Shown here: piece by piece, positions 14,501-21,142 of the stretch | Numbering within the stretch: the first letter of the stretch is position 1 | How the letters are laid out: the number at the start of each line of letters is the position of its first letter | Origin: DASVCS01 sp036381495 | Lineage (GTDB): Bacteria > Gemmatimonadota > Gemmatimonadetes > Longimicrobiales > RSA9 | Length of the DNA stretch: 23,517 bases | Direction: 5' to 3' | Assembly (NCBI GenBank): GCA_036381495.1 | Contig: DASVCS010000077.1 | Coordinates: 1-23,517, forward strand | Position numbers and translations under genes: made by a program | The notes under the pieces: generated by a model | What the model was told of the DNA's origin: nothing | Databases searched by the model: none | What the model saw: the letters and a program-made list of their open reading frames with translations, nothing else

Positions 14501-14855
14501 CTTCCGGCAGATGGAGATCGGCCCGCTCGTCGGCACGCGGACGTGGGGCGGCCTCGTCGGGATCTGGGACACGCCGCTCTTCATCGACGGCGGCAGGATG
14601 ACCGCGCCGCGCGGCGGCTTCTTCGACCTGAACGGCGAGTGGGCCGTCGAGGGCGAGGGCGTGGCGCCCGACATCCCGGTCGAACAGACGCCGGCCGAGG
14701 TCATTGCCGGCCACGACCCGCAGCTCGAACGCGCCGTCGCGGAGGCACTGCGACTCCTCGAGACGGAAAGCGTCGAGCTGCTCGCCGAGCCGGCGGCGCC
14801 GGTGAAGTGGCGCCGGCCGGCGCCGCGCGCGGCGTCGTCTCCGGGCGGGCGCTAG
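11505..14855 (+). CDS. Secreted tricorn-type S41 family peptidase
   Basis: A 1116-residue protein from ATG 11505, preceded by GGGAG (11495-11499). A signal peptide with cleavage predicted after A-A-A-A37 follows. Residues about 45-350 and 350-700 form two beta-propellers with many PD40/WD40-like blades (F-S-P-D-G, W-S-P-D-G-x-x-I-A repeats). An acidic D-E-G repeat insert sits near 563-590. A tricorn-type PDZ domain (G-D-Y-I-L-A-I-N-G-V-D) is near 820, and the S41 catalytic domain spans about 890-1085. The nucleophile is most likely S991 in N-E-S-A-G-S-G-G-D, followed by G-T-R-T-W-G-G and the G-V-A-P-D-I-P-V block. Tricorn peptidases cleave oligopeptides from upstream proteolysis; this one would do so in the periplasm. 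The position that aligns by eye with tricorn's catalytic His reads Y-V-W907-L-P. The open frame continues upstream to 11304 through repeat DNA only. Confidence 0.92.
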   Translation: MNPLVSRGGARCAAAFRLAAFLVSIIALFVLATAAAAQGTRLLREPTVSDTHIVFVYANDLWIVGREGGEARRLTSHEGEETMPHFSPDGRHIAFTGEYGGNADVYVIPAEGGQPRRLTWHPGADIVQGWTPDGSAVLFSSGREGHPTARRKFFTVPIDGGLPEALAIPQAWTGELSADGRFVAYQEFGFFDPEWRNYRGGQAQPIRIVSMDDYSLVTAPWDGERQMEPVWLDGVVYFLSERDWASNIWSFDPRTGELRQRTFHTDFDVKSLDAGGGVIVYEQGGWLHLLDPATDETRRLEIEVRGDMNWARPRWVEIEPRRIANASLSPTGKRAVFEARGEIFTVPAEHGDWRNLSTSSGAADRFPVWSPDGSRIAWFSDASGEYRLVIRDQKALEEPRVIALPNPTFYYRPQWSPDGRYIAYTDADMNLWYVDVESGEATKVDTERHAYPERSMEPVWSPDSRWIAYARRLDSHLRAIFVHDVATGETHQVTDGMADAISPAWDASGKYLYFLASTDFALNVGWLDMSSYDRPVSRAVYLAVLAADEPSPLLPRSDEEPATRADSASQGDEGDEGDEGGAGRGAGGGDVVVRIDFEGLDQRILALGVPERDYVGLLAGPAGTIFYAERIPNEQGLTLHRYTFEKREAETFLSPIQTASLSKDRKKLLYRSGTRWGIVDTKGSAKVGDGALALNGLRMKLDPRAEWRQIFREGWRFQRDYLYVDNVHGAPWDQIYEWYRPWIEHVRHRSDLNYVLDILGGEVSIGHSYTSGGDFPDIEAVPTGLLGADLEASQGRYRIRRIYTGESWNPELRAPLSGPGIDVSEGDYILAINGVDLRVPDNPYRLLEGTADRQTVLLVNDRPTTEGAHEVVVVPTRSEGGLRTRAWIEANRRKVDELSDGRLAYVWLPNTAEAGYEAFNRYYFAQQDRKGAVIDERNNGGGSAADYMVYIMSRKLQGYFSSPVGDRAPFTLPEAGLWGPKVMVINESAGSGGDLLPYLFRQMEIGPLVGTRTWGGLVGIWDTPLFIDGGRMTAPRGGFFDLNGEWAVEGEGVAPDIPVEQTPAEVIAGHDPQLERAVAEALRLLETESVELLAEPAAPVKWRRPAPRAASSPGGR

Positions 14856-15045
14856 AGCGGCTCGCCCGCGGGTTCGGAGCCGCGTGGCCACTCGCCGCGC
14901 GAATGCCGCGGGCGCGTTCGACTCCGAAATGACGCGGCAGCCGCGCTAGAACGGTCGTCGCGTCGGTCCGGAGTCGCACCCGCGCGTCCGGGGCGCGCGG
15001 GCGGCCGAGCGGCTCCGAGCCGGCGGGCGGACCGCGCTGGAACGG
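14849..15045 (+). repeat. Three imperfect GCGCTRGARCGG repeats at about 92-nt spacing
   Basis: GCGCTAGAGCGG (14849), GCGCTAGAACGG (14943) and GCGCTGGAACGG (15034) are spaced 94 and 91 nt apart. The following 25 bases of the first two are partly alike, ending in TCGGAGCCGC and CCGGAGTCGC. The first overlaps the S41 stop codon. Otherwise the S41-lipoprotein gap (14856-15275) holds only the terminator. Chance similarity in GC-rich DNA cannot be excluded. Confidence 0.35.
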
Positions 15046-15067
15046 CCGGGCAACCGGTCCGTCGTTC

Positions 15068-15110
15068 GGCGGCGCCGGTGCTCCTTGCGAGCACCGGCGC
15101 CGCTTCTTTC
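15068..15110 (+). terminator. Rho-independent terminator
   Basis: A stem of about 15 GC-rich pairs plus one G-U (15068-15083 with 15089-15104) closes a CTTGC loop and is followed by a T-rich TTCTTTC. It lies about 210 bp after the S41 stop and before the lipoprotein gene, isolating the two transcripts. Confidence 0.85.
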
Positions 15111-15275
15111 CACACCCCCTCCCACGCCCTCCGATGTCCGGATCCGGGACCGAGTCGCGCGTCTAGCTAGTGGTCCGGTGTCCGGTCCGTCCGGCGGCGC
15201 CCGTTCGATTCGACGCCGTCGCCGGGATCACGGGCGGGGCGCGACCTCGCGATTACAGCCACCATGGAGGAGCAC

Positions 15276-16808
15276 ATGCATCGACCGCTGCGCCGACTCG
15301 TGCCCTTGCTCGCCCTGGCCGCGGCGGCCGGTGCGTGCCATGAGGACCCGGTCGACGGCCCGGTCGAGCCGGGCGACGAGGCGATCGGCCCGGAAGGCGG
15401 GACCTTCACCGCCGCGGATGGCGGGCTCACGCTGGTCATCCCCGCCGGCGCGCTGGACTCGTCCGTGATGATCACGGCGACGCCCATTTTCGCGCCCGCA
15501 TCTCTCCCGGTGGTCCCCGGGACGGCGTGGGAACTCGGCCCACGCGGCTTGCGTTTCGCGGAACCCGTCGAGCTGACGATCCGCTACGACCCGGCCAGGG
15601 TCACCGGCGATCCCGCCGACCTGCGGATCGCCGAGATCTTCGGGACCGCCGGCGAGCTCGAGCTCGCCGGCGCGGTCGGTCACGACGAGGCGGAGCATAC
15701 GGTGACGGGCACGATCCGCGGATTCAGCCCCTGGGGCATTGTGATGTGTACGGGCGGCTGCCTGGATCCGCCCGACCTGACCGCCGAATTCGAGGGTGCG
15801 ACGGAAGGCGTTGCGCTCTCCTGGCCCACCCCGACCTGGAGCTGGGTGCGGATCTATCGCGCCGTCCTGCGCGAGTGCGAGCCGGGCGAGACATCGGGCG
15901 AGTTCGGGCCCTACACCTGCGTGTCGCATACCGAGGTAGTCACGCCGCCGCCGGAGTGCGTAGCGCCCGACACGGCCTCCGACGGGCGGCCTTGCACCTA
16001 CACGTTGTACACACAGGCGCTCGGTGTCTCGGGGAGTACCCGCGATCTCTTCCTGCTCGGCTCGCGCGGCGCCGTCGCCTGGTACCAGGCCCGCGGCGGT
16101 TCCGATGACAATCCGCTCCGTGCCTGGTCGTTCCCGGCCCAACAGGTGGCGTGGTTCGGCACGCCCGACCCGCCGGAGGTGCCGGGCAACTTCAAGGCGA
16201 CTCCGGTGTCGGCGACGGCGATCCGCCTCGACTGGCAGCCGACGCCGACGGCGAGCGGGTACGAGCTCGAACGCCTGGGGCCGGACGGGTGGAGCGGCAC
16301 ACTGCCGTACAGCGATTTCACGTTCACCGACGACTCACTCGTCGAGAATACGCACTACGACTATCGGATCCGCTCGGTGAACGAGCACGGTGTCAGCGCC
16401 TACGCCACCGCCGGCGCCACGACCGACAGCATCGGCGGCGGCGGCACCGGCGCCAACTGCGAAGACTTCAACCTGCGCCTGGACTTCGATCCCGTCGGAG
16501 TCGCGCACGGCGCCTCCGACGTCGTGCCCGTCTTCATCGATCGCGCGCCGGGCTTCACCGGTCCGATCGAGTTGCGCCTGGTCGGCGAGGATCCGGCGCC
16601 CGACTTCGTGCTGTCGACCTGGGCGTTCAACCCGAATCCCGTCGAGGCGGGCACGGCCGCCAGCACGCTGTCGTTCACCGGCCGGGAAGACGGTCCTCCC
16701 GCCGGCTCCGAACACCGGTTCGGACTCGAGGGGGGCAGTCCGACCATTGCGAACGCCACCAGCGTGTGTGCGATCGCCATCAACTTCAAGGTGAAGGTGG
16801 CGGAGTGA
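15276..16808 (+). CDS. Lipoprotein with ZU5-like and fibronectin type III domains
   Basis: A 510-residue protein. ATG 15276 was chosen over the in-frame ATG 15264 because GGAGG (15266-15270) is correctly spaced for it and the result is a compact lipoprotein signal ending A-G-A-C21. Residues about 36-150 are ZU5-like: I-G-P-E-G-G-T-F, L-V-I-P-A-G-A-L, V-E-L-T-I-R-Y-D, ending in an F-S-P-W-G-I-V strand. A Cys-containing, Trp-rich middle region is followed by a fibronectin type III domain near 307-390 (P-P-E-V-P-G-N-F-K-A, I-R-L-D-W-Q-P, Y-D-Y-R-I-R-S-V-N-E-H-G). A Gly-rich linker leads to a C-terminal beta domain. It is probably anchored to the outer membrane and used for adhesion or scaffolding; no enzymatic motif is seen. 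The DUF4242 gene follows 67 bp downstream. Confidence 0.82.
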   Translation: MHRPLRRLVPLLALAAAAGACHEDPVDGPVEPGDEAIGPEGGTFTAADGGLTLVIPAGALDSSVMITATPIFAPASLPVVPGTAWELGPRGLRFAEPVELTIRYDPARVTGDPADLRIAEIFGTAGELELAGAVGHDEAEHTVTGTIRGFSPWGIVMCTGGCLDPPDLTAEFEGATEGVALSWPTPTWSWVRIYRAVLRECEPGETSGEFGPYTCVSHTEVVTPPPECVAPDTASDGRPCTYTLYTQALGVSGSTRDLFLLGSRGAVAWYQARGGSDDNPLRAWSFPAQQVAWFGTPDPPEVPGNFKATPVSATAIRLDWQPTPTASGYELERLGPDGWSGTLPYSDFTFTDDSLVENTHYDYRIRSVNEHGVSAYATAGATTDSIGGGGTGANCEDFNLRLDFDPVGVAHGASDVVPVFIDRAPGFTGPIELRLVGEDPAPDFVLSTWAFNPNPVEAGTAASTLSFTGREDGPPAGSEHRFGLEGGSPTIANATSVCAIAINFKVKVAE

Positions 16809-16875
16809 GCGGGCGGGCCGGAGCCTTCCGCTCGGCCCGGCCCGCACGGGCGAACCCACAACGAGGAGAGCAGCC

Positions 16876-17151
16876 ATGCCGCGCTACCTGGTCGAGCGCA
16901 GCTTCCCCGACGGGCTGCGCATGCGGATCGACGCCGAGGGCGCCGAGGCCTGCAACACCGTGGTGAGCCGCAATGCGGAGGAGGGCGTGACCTGGGTGCA
17001 TTCGTACGTGACCGAAGACCGAACCCGCACGTTCTGCATCTACGACGCGCCCACGCCCGACGCGATCCGCCGGGCCGCGCAGCGCAACGACCTGCCCGTG
17101 GACCGGATCACCCCCGTTCGGGTCCTGGACCCCTACTTCTACCACCTCTGA
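16876..17151 (+). CDS. DUF4242 (SCO4226-like) small protein
   Basis: A 91-residue protein that covers the whole DUF4242 domain: M-P-R-Y-L-V-E-R-S-F-P-D-G at the start, N-A-E-E-G-V-T-W-V-H-S-Y-V in the middle, C-I-Y-D-A-P-T-P-D-A-I-R, then V-D-R-I-T-P-V-R-V-L-D-P-Y-F-Y at the end. The Streptomyces member SCO4226 is a dimeric ferredoxin-like-fold protein that binds nickel; whether this one does is not known. GAGGAG (16863-16868) gives a clear ribosome site. An alpha/beta-hydrolase remnant begins 12 nt after its stop and was probably co-transcribed. Confidence 0.88.
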   Translation: MPRYLVERSFPDGLRMRIDAEGAEACNTVVSRNAEEGVTWVHSYVTEDRTRTFCIYDAPTPDAIRRAAQRNDLPVDRITPVRVLDPYFYHL

Positions 17152-17163
17152 TCCGGGGAGAAC

Positions 17164-17424
17164 GTGCGGGCATTGGTCGATGCCGACGAGGCGCAGCGGT
17201 CCGTCGAGGCCCGCGGAGCCGCACCCGCCATCGTCGCGGTGCCGGGCGCAAGCGGGGACGGGGGATACCTGGAGCCGTCGGCGGAGGCGTTGGCCAGGGA
17301 GTTCACCGTGATCAGCCACGACAGGTGGGGAAGCTCGCGGAGCCCGCGCCCGGACGGATCGATCGAGAGCTCGAACGGGGAGCAAGCCCGAGGTCTCGCA
17401 GGGCTCGGCGACCGGCGCGCCGCG
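17164..17424 (+). pseudogene. Alpha/beta-hydrolase N-terminal remnant
   Basis: From GTG 17164, with GGGGAGA just upstream, the frame reads like the first 80 residues of an alpha/beta hydrolase: A-I-V-A-V-P-G-A-S-G-D-G-G-Y-L-E-P, then A-E-A-L-A-R-E-F-T-V-I-S-H-D-R-W-G-S-S-R-S. The His of the usual H-G oxyanion motif is Pro here. Similarity ends near E-Q-A-R-G-L, before the nucleophile elbow G-x-S-x-G, which is absent. The frame then runs through unrelated sequence and stays open into the sigma factor gene, giving a false 335-codon fusion. It is best read as a truncated gene. Confidence 0.6.
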
Positions 17425-17466
17425 GCCGCGTTCCCGCGCTCCGCGCGGACCGCCGGATCGTTCCGG

Positions 17467-17495
17467 TTGCCCTGCCGCACGCCGGGTCGTAGCTT
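17467..17495 (+). promoter_or_regulatory. Candidate promoter for the sigma factor-kinase operon
   Basis: TTGCCC (17467-17472, 4 of 6) and TAGCTT (17490-17495, 3 of 6) are 17 bp apart, about 75 bp upstream of ATG 17572. The -10 resembles the TATCTT proposed for the MBL gene. The remaining bases between the hydrolase remnant and the sigma gene show nothing else. Confidence 0.3.
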
Positions 17496-17571
17496 CCGGC
17501 TACGGGAGTGGACGGCGGACCGGGACGCACGGCCCGGCCGCGCCCCGCGCGCCGTTGTTCATCACTTCGCC

Positions 17572-18171
17572 ATGGACTCCCAGAGCCCGGTCACCGACCT
17601 TCTCCTGGACCTGCACACGGACGACGAGAGCACCGTCGACCGCATCATGCCGTGGGTCTACGACGAGCTGCGCGCGGTCGCCCACCGGCACCTGCGGGCG
17701 GAGCCGGCCGGCCATACGCTCGGCACGACGGCGCTCGTCCACGAGGCCTACCTGAAGCTCGTCGATCAGACGCGGGCGGACTGGCGCGACCGCGCACACT
17801 TCTTCGCCATCGCATCGCGGGCGATGCGCCGGATCCTGGTGGATTACGCGCGAGCGCACGGCGCCGCGAAACGGGGCGGCGGCCGGCGGCGGATCCCGCT
17901 CGACCGCGCCGAGCTGGCGGTCGAGGAGCGCGCCGACGTGCTGCTCGCGCTGAACGAGGCGCTCGAACAGCTCGCCGCGCTGGACGAGCGCCAGAGCCGC
18001 GTCGTCGAGTGCCGCTTCTTCGGCGGACTGACCGAGGCCGAGACGGCGGAGGCGCTGGGCGTGACCACGCGCACGGTCCGCCGGGACTGGGTCAAGGCCC
18101 GCGCGTGGCTCTACGACCGGCTCGACGACCGCGACGACGCTCCCGATCCGGACGGCGCACCGCCCGGCTGA
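17572..18171 (+). CDS. ECF sigma factor, ECF43-like (Sigma70_ECF / TIGR02999 type)
   Basis: A 199-residue protein. Region 2 (about 20-95) has V-Y-D-E-L-R-A-V-A-H-R-H-L, then T-A-L-V-H-E-A-Y-L-K-L, F-F-A-I-A-S-R-A-M-R-R-I-L-V-D-Y-A-R. Region 4 (about 135-190) has V-V-E-C-R-F-F-G-G-L-T-E-A-E-T-A-E-A-L-G-V-T-T-R-T-V-R-R-D-W. These are hallmarks of the sigma family that accompanies Ser/Thr kinases. In region 2.2 the acidic D-A-E-D that normally binds core RNA polymerase is replaced by G51-T52-T53-A54. No anti-sigma gene is nearby; the kinase gene begins 25 nt downstream. ATG 17572 has no clear ribosome site, but no other in-frame start lies close by. Confidence 0.9.
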   Translation: MDSQSPVTDLLLDLHTDDESTVDRIMPWVYDELRAVAHRHLRAEPAGHTLGTTALVHEAYLKLVDQTRADWRDRAHFFAIASRAMRRILVDYARAHGAAKRGGGRRRIPLDRAELAVEERADVLLALNEALEQLAALDERQSRVVECRFFGGLTEAETAEALGVTTRTVRRDWVKARAWLYDRLDDRDDAPDPDGAPPG

Positions 18172-18196
18172 TCGCACGACACGCACCGGAGGGCGT

Positions 18197-21100
18197 ATGG
18201 CGGACGGATCCGTGGAGCGCTGGCGCAGCGTGCAGGCGCTGTTCGATGCCGCGCTCGATCTCCCGCCGGACGAGGTCGAGCGTTGGCTCGACGCTCGGTG
18301 CGGCACGGACCCGGAACTCCGTGCCGAGGTCGAGCGGCTGTTGCACGCGAGCGACAGGACCGGCGGGTTCCTCGATGCGCCCGCCGCCGAATTCGCCGCA
18401 CCGCTGCTCGCGCGCGAGCCCGAGCTCGCGGCGCCTCCGACCGCCGCGGGGACGCGCATCGGCCCCTACCGCATCGTCCGCGAACTCGGCCACGGCGGCA
18501 TGGGCACGGTCTTCCTCGCGGAGCGCGCGGACGGCCACTTCGAGCATCGCGTGGCGCTCAAGCGGGTGCGCCACGCGTTCGCGACGGAGGACCGCGTGCG
18601 GCGCTTCGTCGAGGAACGCCAGATCCTCGCCTCGATGAGTCACCCCGAGATCGCGCGGCTGCTCGATGGCGGCGTCGCGGCGGACGGCACGCCGTACCTC
18701 GTCATGGAGTACGTCGACGGCGAGCCGATCGACCGCTACTGCGACGCGCGCCGGCTCCCGGTCGAGGCGCGTCTCCGCCTCTTCGAGCGCGTCTGTCGCG
18801 CCGTGCAGTACGCCCACGGCAACCTGGTGGTCCACCGCGACCTCAAACCCTCGAATATCCTGGTGACCGCCGACGGCGCGGTGAAGCTGCTCGATTTCGG
18901 CATCGCCAAGGTGCTTGCGCGCGGCGCGGACGAGGCGCCGGCGATGTCGCTCACGCACGCCGGGCTCCGGCCGATGACGCCGGAGTACGCGAGCCCCGAG
19001 CAGGTGCGGGGCGACGTCGTCTCGACGGCGACCGACGTCTATGCGCTGGGCGCGCTGCTGTACACGCTGCTCGCCGGCCGGCCGCCGCACGGCGCGCGCG
19101 GGCGGACGCTTCGCGAGATCGAGGCGGCGGTCCTCGAGACGGAACCGGAACCGCCCTCGGCCGTCGTGGCGCGGGCGGCGAAGCGGGCAACGGCGGCCGC
19201 GAAGGCTGCGACGGGGTCGGCGGGAGCGGCGGAGGGCGTGGACGCGGCGCCGTCGGATGCCGCCGGAGGTGCCGCGGCCGGCGACGCCGCCGGCGGTGTC
19301 GCACACGCCCGGGGCACCGACCCGATACGCCTCGCGCGCCGGCTCCGCGGCGATCTCGACAACATCGTCCTCAAGGCGTTGCGCAAGGAGCCGGAGCGGC
19401 GCTACGCGACGGCCGAGCAGCTCGCCGCCGACATCCACCGTCACCTCGCGGGCTTGCCGGTCACCGCGCGCGCGGACACGTGGCGTTATCGCACGCGGAA
19501 GTTCGTGCGCCGGCACCGCGTCGGCACGGCCGCCGCGGCCGCCTTCACGCTCCTCCTGGCCGGTGCCGCGACGGTCACGTCGGTGCAGGCATCGCGGATC
19601 CGCGCGCAGGCGGGCGAACTGACGCTCGAGCGGGACCGTGCCGAAGAGATCTCGGACTTCCTCGTCGACGTCTTCCAGGCGTCGGACCCGGGCGAGTCGC
19701 GGGGAGACACGATCACGGCGCTGGCGCTGCTCGACCGCGCGGCCGACCGGATCGACCGGGAACTCGCCGGCCAGCCACTGCGACAGGCCGAGTTCATGAC
19801 CGTCATGGCACGCGTGTATCAGAACCTCGGCCGTTACGACCGGGCCGACACCCTCGCCCTGCGCGCGTACGAGCTCCGGTGGCGGGTGTACGGCGGCGAC
19901 CACGTCGACGTGGCGGAGAGCCTGAACATGCTCGGCGTGCTGGCGGTCTACCAGGCGCGGCTCGATGAAGCGGAGCGCCGGTTCCGCGCCGCCCTCGAAA
20001 TGCGGCGGCGGCTGCACGGCGGCGAGACCGAGGAGATCGCTACGCTGCTGAACAACCTCGGCGGCGTCTTCCATCGCCGAGGGGATCTCGACCAGGCGGC
20101 GGCGTACTACGCACGGGCGATCGAGATCCGCAGGCGCCTGCACGGCGGGGACGATCCGGATCTGGCCATGAACCTGGTCAACCTGGGCGGCGTGAGGGCG
20201 CTCCAGCGCGCGTACGATGCCGCGGATTCGCTCTATCGCGCGGGTCTCGCGATGCAGCGGCGGGCGCTGGGCGCGGATCATCCGAATGTGATCAATACGC
20301 TCAACAACCTGGGGACGTTGCGAATCCGGCGCGGCGATCCCGAGGCCGCCGTCGCGCCGCTCCGCGAGGCGCTCGAACGCGCCCGCCGCGTGTTGCCGCA
20401 GACGCACCCGCTGCTGCCGCAGATCATGAACAACCTGGGCGCCGCGCTGGAGCGGACCGGCGACCTCGATGCCGCCGAGCCGCTCTACCGCGATGCGCTC
20501 GCCCTGAAGCGCGCCACCCTCGGCGACCACCATCCCACGATCGCCACGGCGCTGAACAACCTCGGGCTGCTGTTGCGGGCGAAGGGCGAGCTGGATGAGG
20601 CGGAGCCACTGCTGCGCGAATCGCTCGCGTTGCGCCGGGAACTGTACGGCGACCGTCATCCCGAGGTCGCGCGCGCACTGGCCAACCTCGCGGCGCTCGA
20701 ATCGGATCGCGGCCATGCGGCCATCGCGGAACGGCTGTACCGGCAGGCACTCACGCTCCGGCGCGAACTCCTCGGCGATTCGCACCCGGACGTGGCGAGG
20801 ACCGCGCTCGCCCTCGGTCTCCTGCTGCACCGGCGGGGCGATGATGCCGCCGCCGAGCCACTGCTGCGCGAGGCCGTCGCGATCCGCCGCGCTCAGCCCT
20901 CCAGTGCGCCGGCATGGCGGCTCGCGGAAGCCGAAAGCGCGCTCGGCGCCTGCCTGTCCGCACTCGGCCACCCGGATGAGGCGGAGCCGCTCCTGGTCCG
21001 GAGCTACGATGTCTTGCGCGCGACCCGCGGCGCCGCAGCGCCGGAGACACGGCGGGCGCGCGAGAGACTCGACGAGCACCGCGCGCGGGTCGGTTCATAG
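18197..21100 (+). CDS. Membrane Ser/Thr protein kinase with C-terminal TPR array
   Basis: A 967-residue protein. After a helical N-terminal extension (1-85), the kinase domain has G-H-G-G-M-G-T-V-F (98-106), V-A-L-K122, H213-R-D-L-K-P-S-N, D233-F-G and S-P-E (266-268), so it should be active. The C-lobe holds an Ala/Gly-rich insertion at about 325-372. One transmembrane helix spans about 444-464. The rest, presumably extracytoplasmic, carries at least seven kinesin-light-chain-type TPRs of about 42 residues, each with an L-N-N-L-G-like core. GGAGGG lies close before ATG 18197 (spacing 3). Together with the upstream sigma gene this resembles the PknT/EcfP pair: the TPR part would sense a signal and the kinase would phosphorylate the sigma factor. 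The partnership is inferred from adjacency. Confidence 0.93.
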   Translation: MADGSVERWRSVQALFDAALDLPPDEVERWLDARCGTDPELRAEVERLLHASDRTGGFLDAPAAEFAAPLLAREPELAAPPTAAGTRIGPYRIVRELGHGGMGTVFLAERADGHFEHRVALKRVRHAFATEDRVRRFVEERQILASMSHPEIARLLDGGVAADGTPYLVMEYVDGEPIDRYCDARRLPVEARLRLFERVCRAVQYAHGNLVVHRDLKPSNILVTADGAVKLLDFGIAKVLARGADEAPAMSLTHAGLRPMTPEYASPEQVRGDVVSTATDVYALGALLYTLLAGRPPHGARGRTLREIEAAVLETEPEPPSAVVARAAKRATAAAKAATGSAGAAEGVDAAPSDAAGGAAAGDAAGGVAHARGTDPIRLARRLRGDLDNIVLKALRKEPERRYATAEQLAADIHRHLAGLPVTARADTWRYRTRKFVRRHRVGTAAAAAFTLLLAGAATVTSVQASRIRAQAGELTLERDRAEEISDFLVDVFQASDPGESRGDTITALALLDRAADRIDRELAGQPLRQAEFMTVMARVYQNLGRYDRADTLALRAYELRWRVYGGDHVDVAESLNMLGVLAVYQARLDEAERRFRAALEMRRRLHGGETEEIATLLNNLGGVFHRRGDLDQAAAYYARAIEIRRRLHGGDDPDLAMNLVNLGGVRALQRAYDAADSLYRAGLAMQRRALGADHPNVINTLNNLGTLRIRRGDPEAAVAPLREALERARRVLPQTHPLLPQIMNNLGAALERTGDLDAAEPLYRDALALKRATLGDHHPTIATALNNLGLLLRAKGELDEAEPLLRESLALRRELYGDRHPEVARALANLAALESDRGHAAIAERLYRQALTLRRELLGDSHPDVARTALALGLLLHRRGDDAAAEPLLREAVAIRRAQPSSAPAWRLAEAESALGACLSALGHPDEAEPLLVRSYDVLRATRGAAAPETRRARERLDEHRARVGS

Positions 21101-21108
21101 GCGGACCA
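21094..21108 (-). repeat. Short stray match to the dispersed repeat
   Basis: TTCATAGGCGGACCA matches 14 of 15 bases of the repeat unit at 11155-11169 (CTCATAGGCGGACCA) and contains the kinase stop codon. A 15-base match could be chance; if real it is another gene-end copy in the same orientation as those after the DUF4157 gene. Confidence 0.4.
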
Positions 21109-21142
21109 TCAACAAGTGCGTGGTTGCGGATGGGGCCGGCGC

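Noticed and set aside
11295..14891. Minus-strand open frame of about 1198 codons
   Set aside because: It is exactly antisense to the tricorn-like S41 gene, is extremely rich in Arg, Val and Ala without domain motifs, and exists because GC-rich third positions suppress stops on the opposite strand.
15264..15275. ATG 15264 as the start of the ZU5 lipoprotein
   Set aside because: It overlaps the GGAGG that serves ATG 15276, has no ribosome site of its own, and would add four residues before a good lipoprotein signal.
18092..21079. Minus-strand open frame of about 995 codons
   Set aside because: It is antisense to the kinase gene, whose kinase motifs and TPRs are unmistakable; the antisense product has no recognisable domain.
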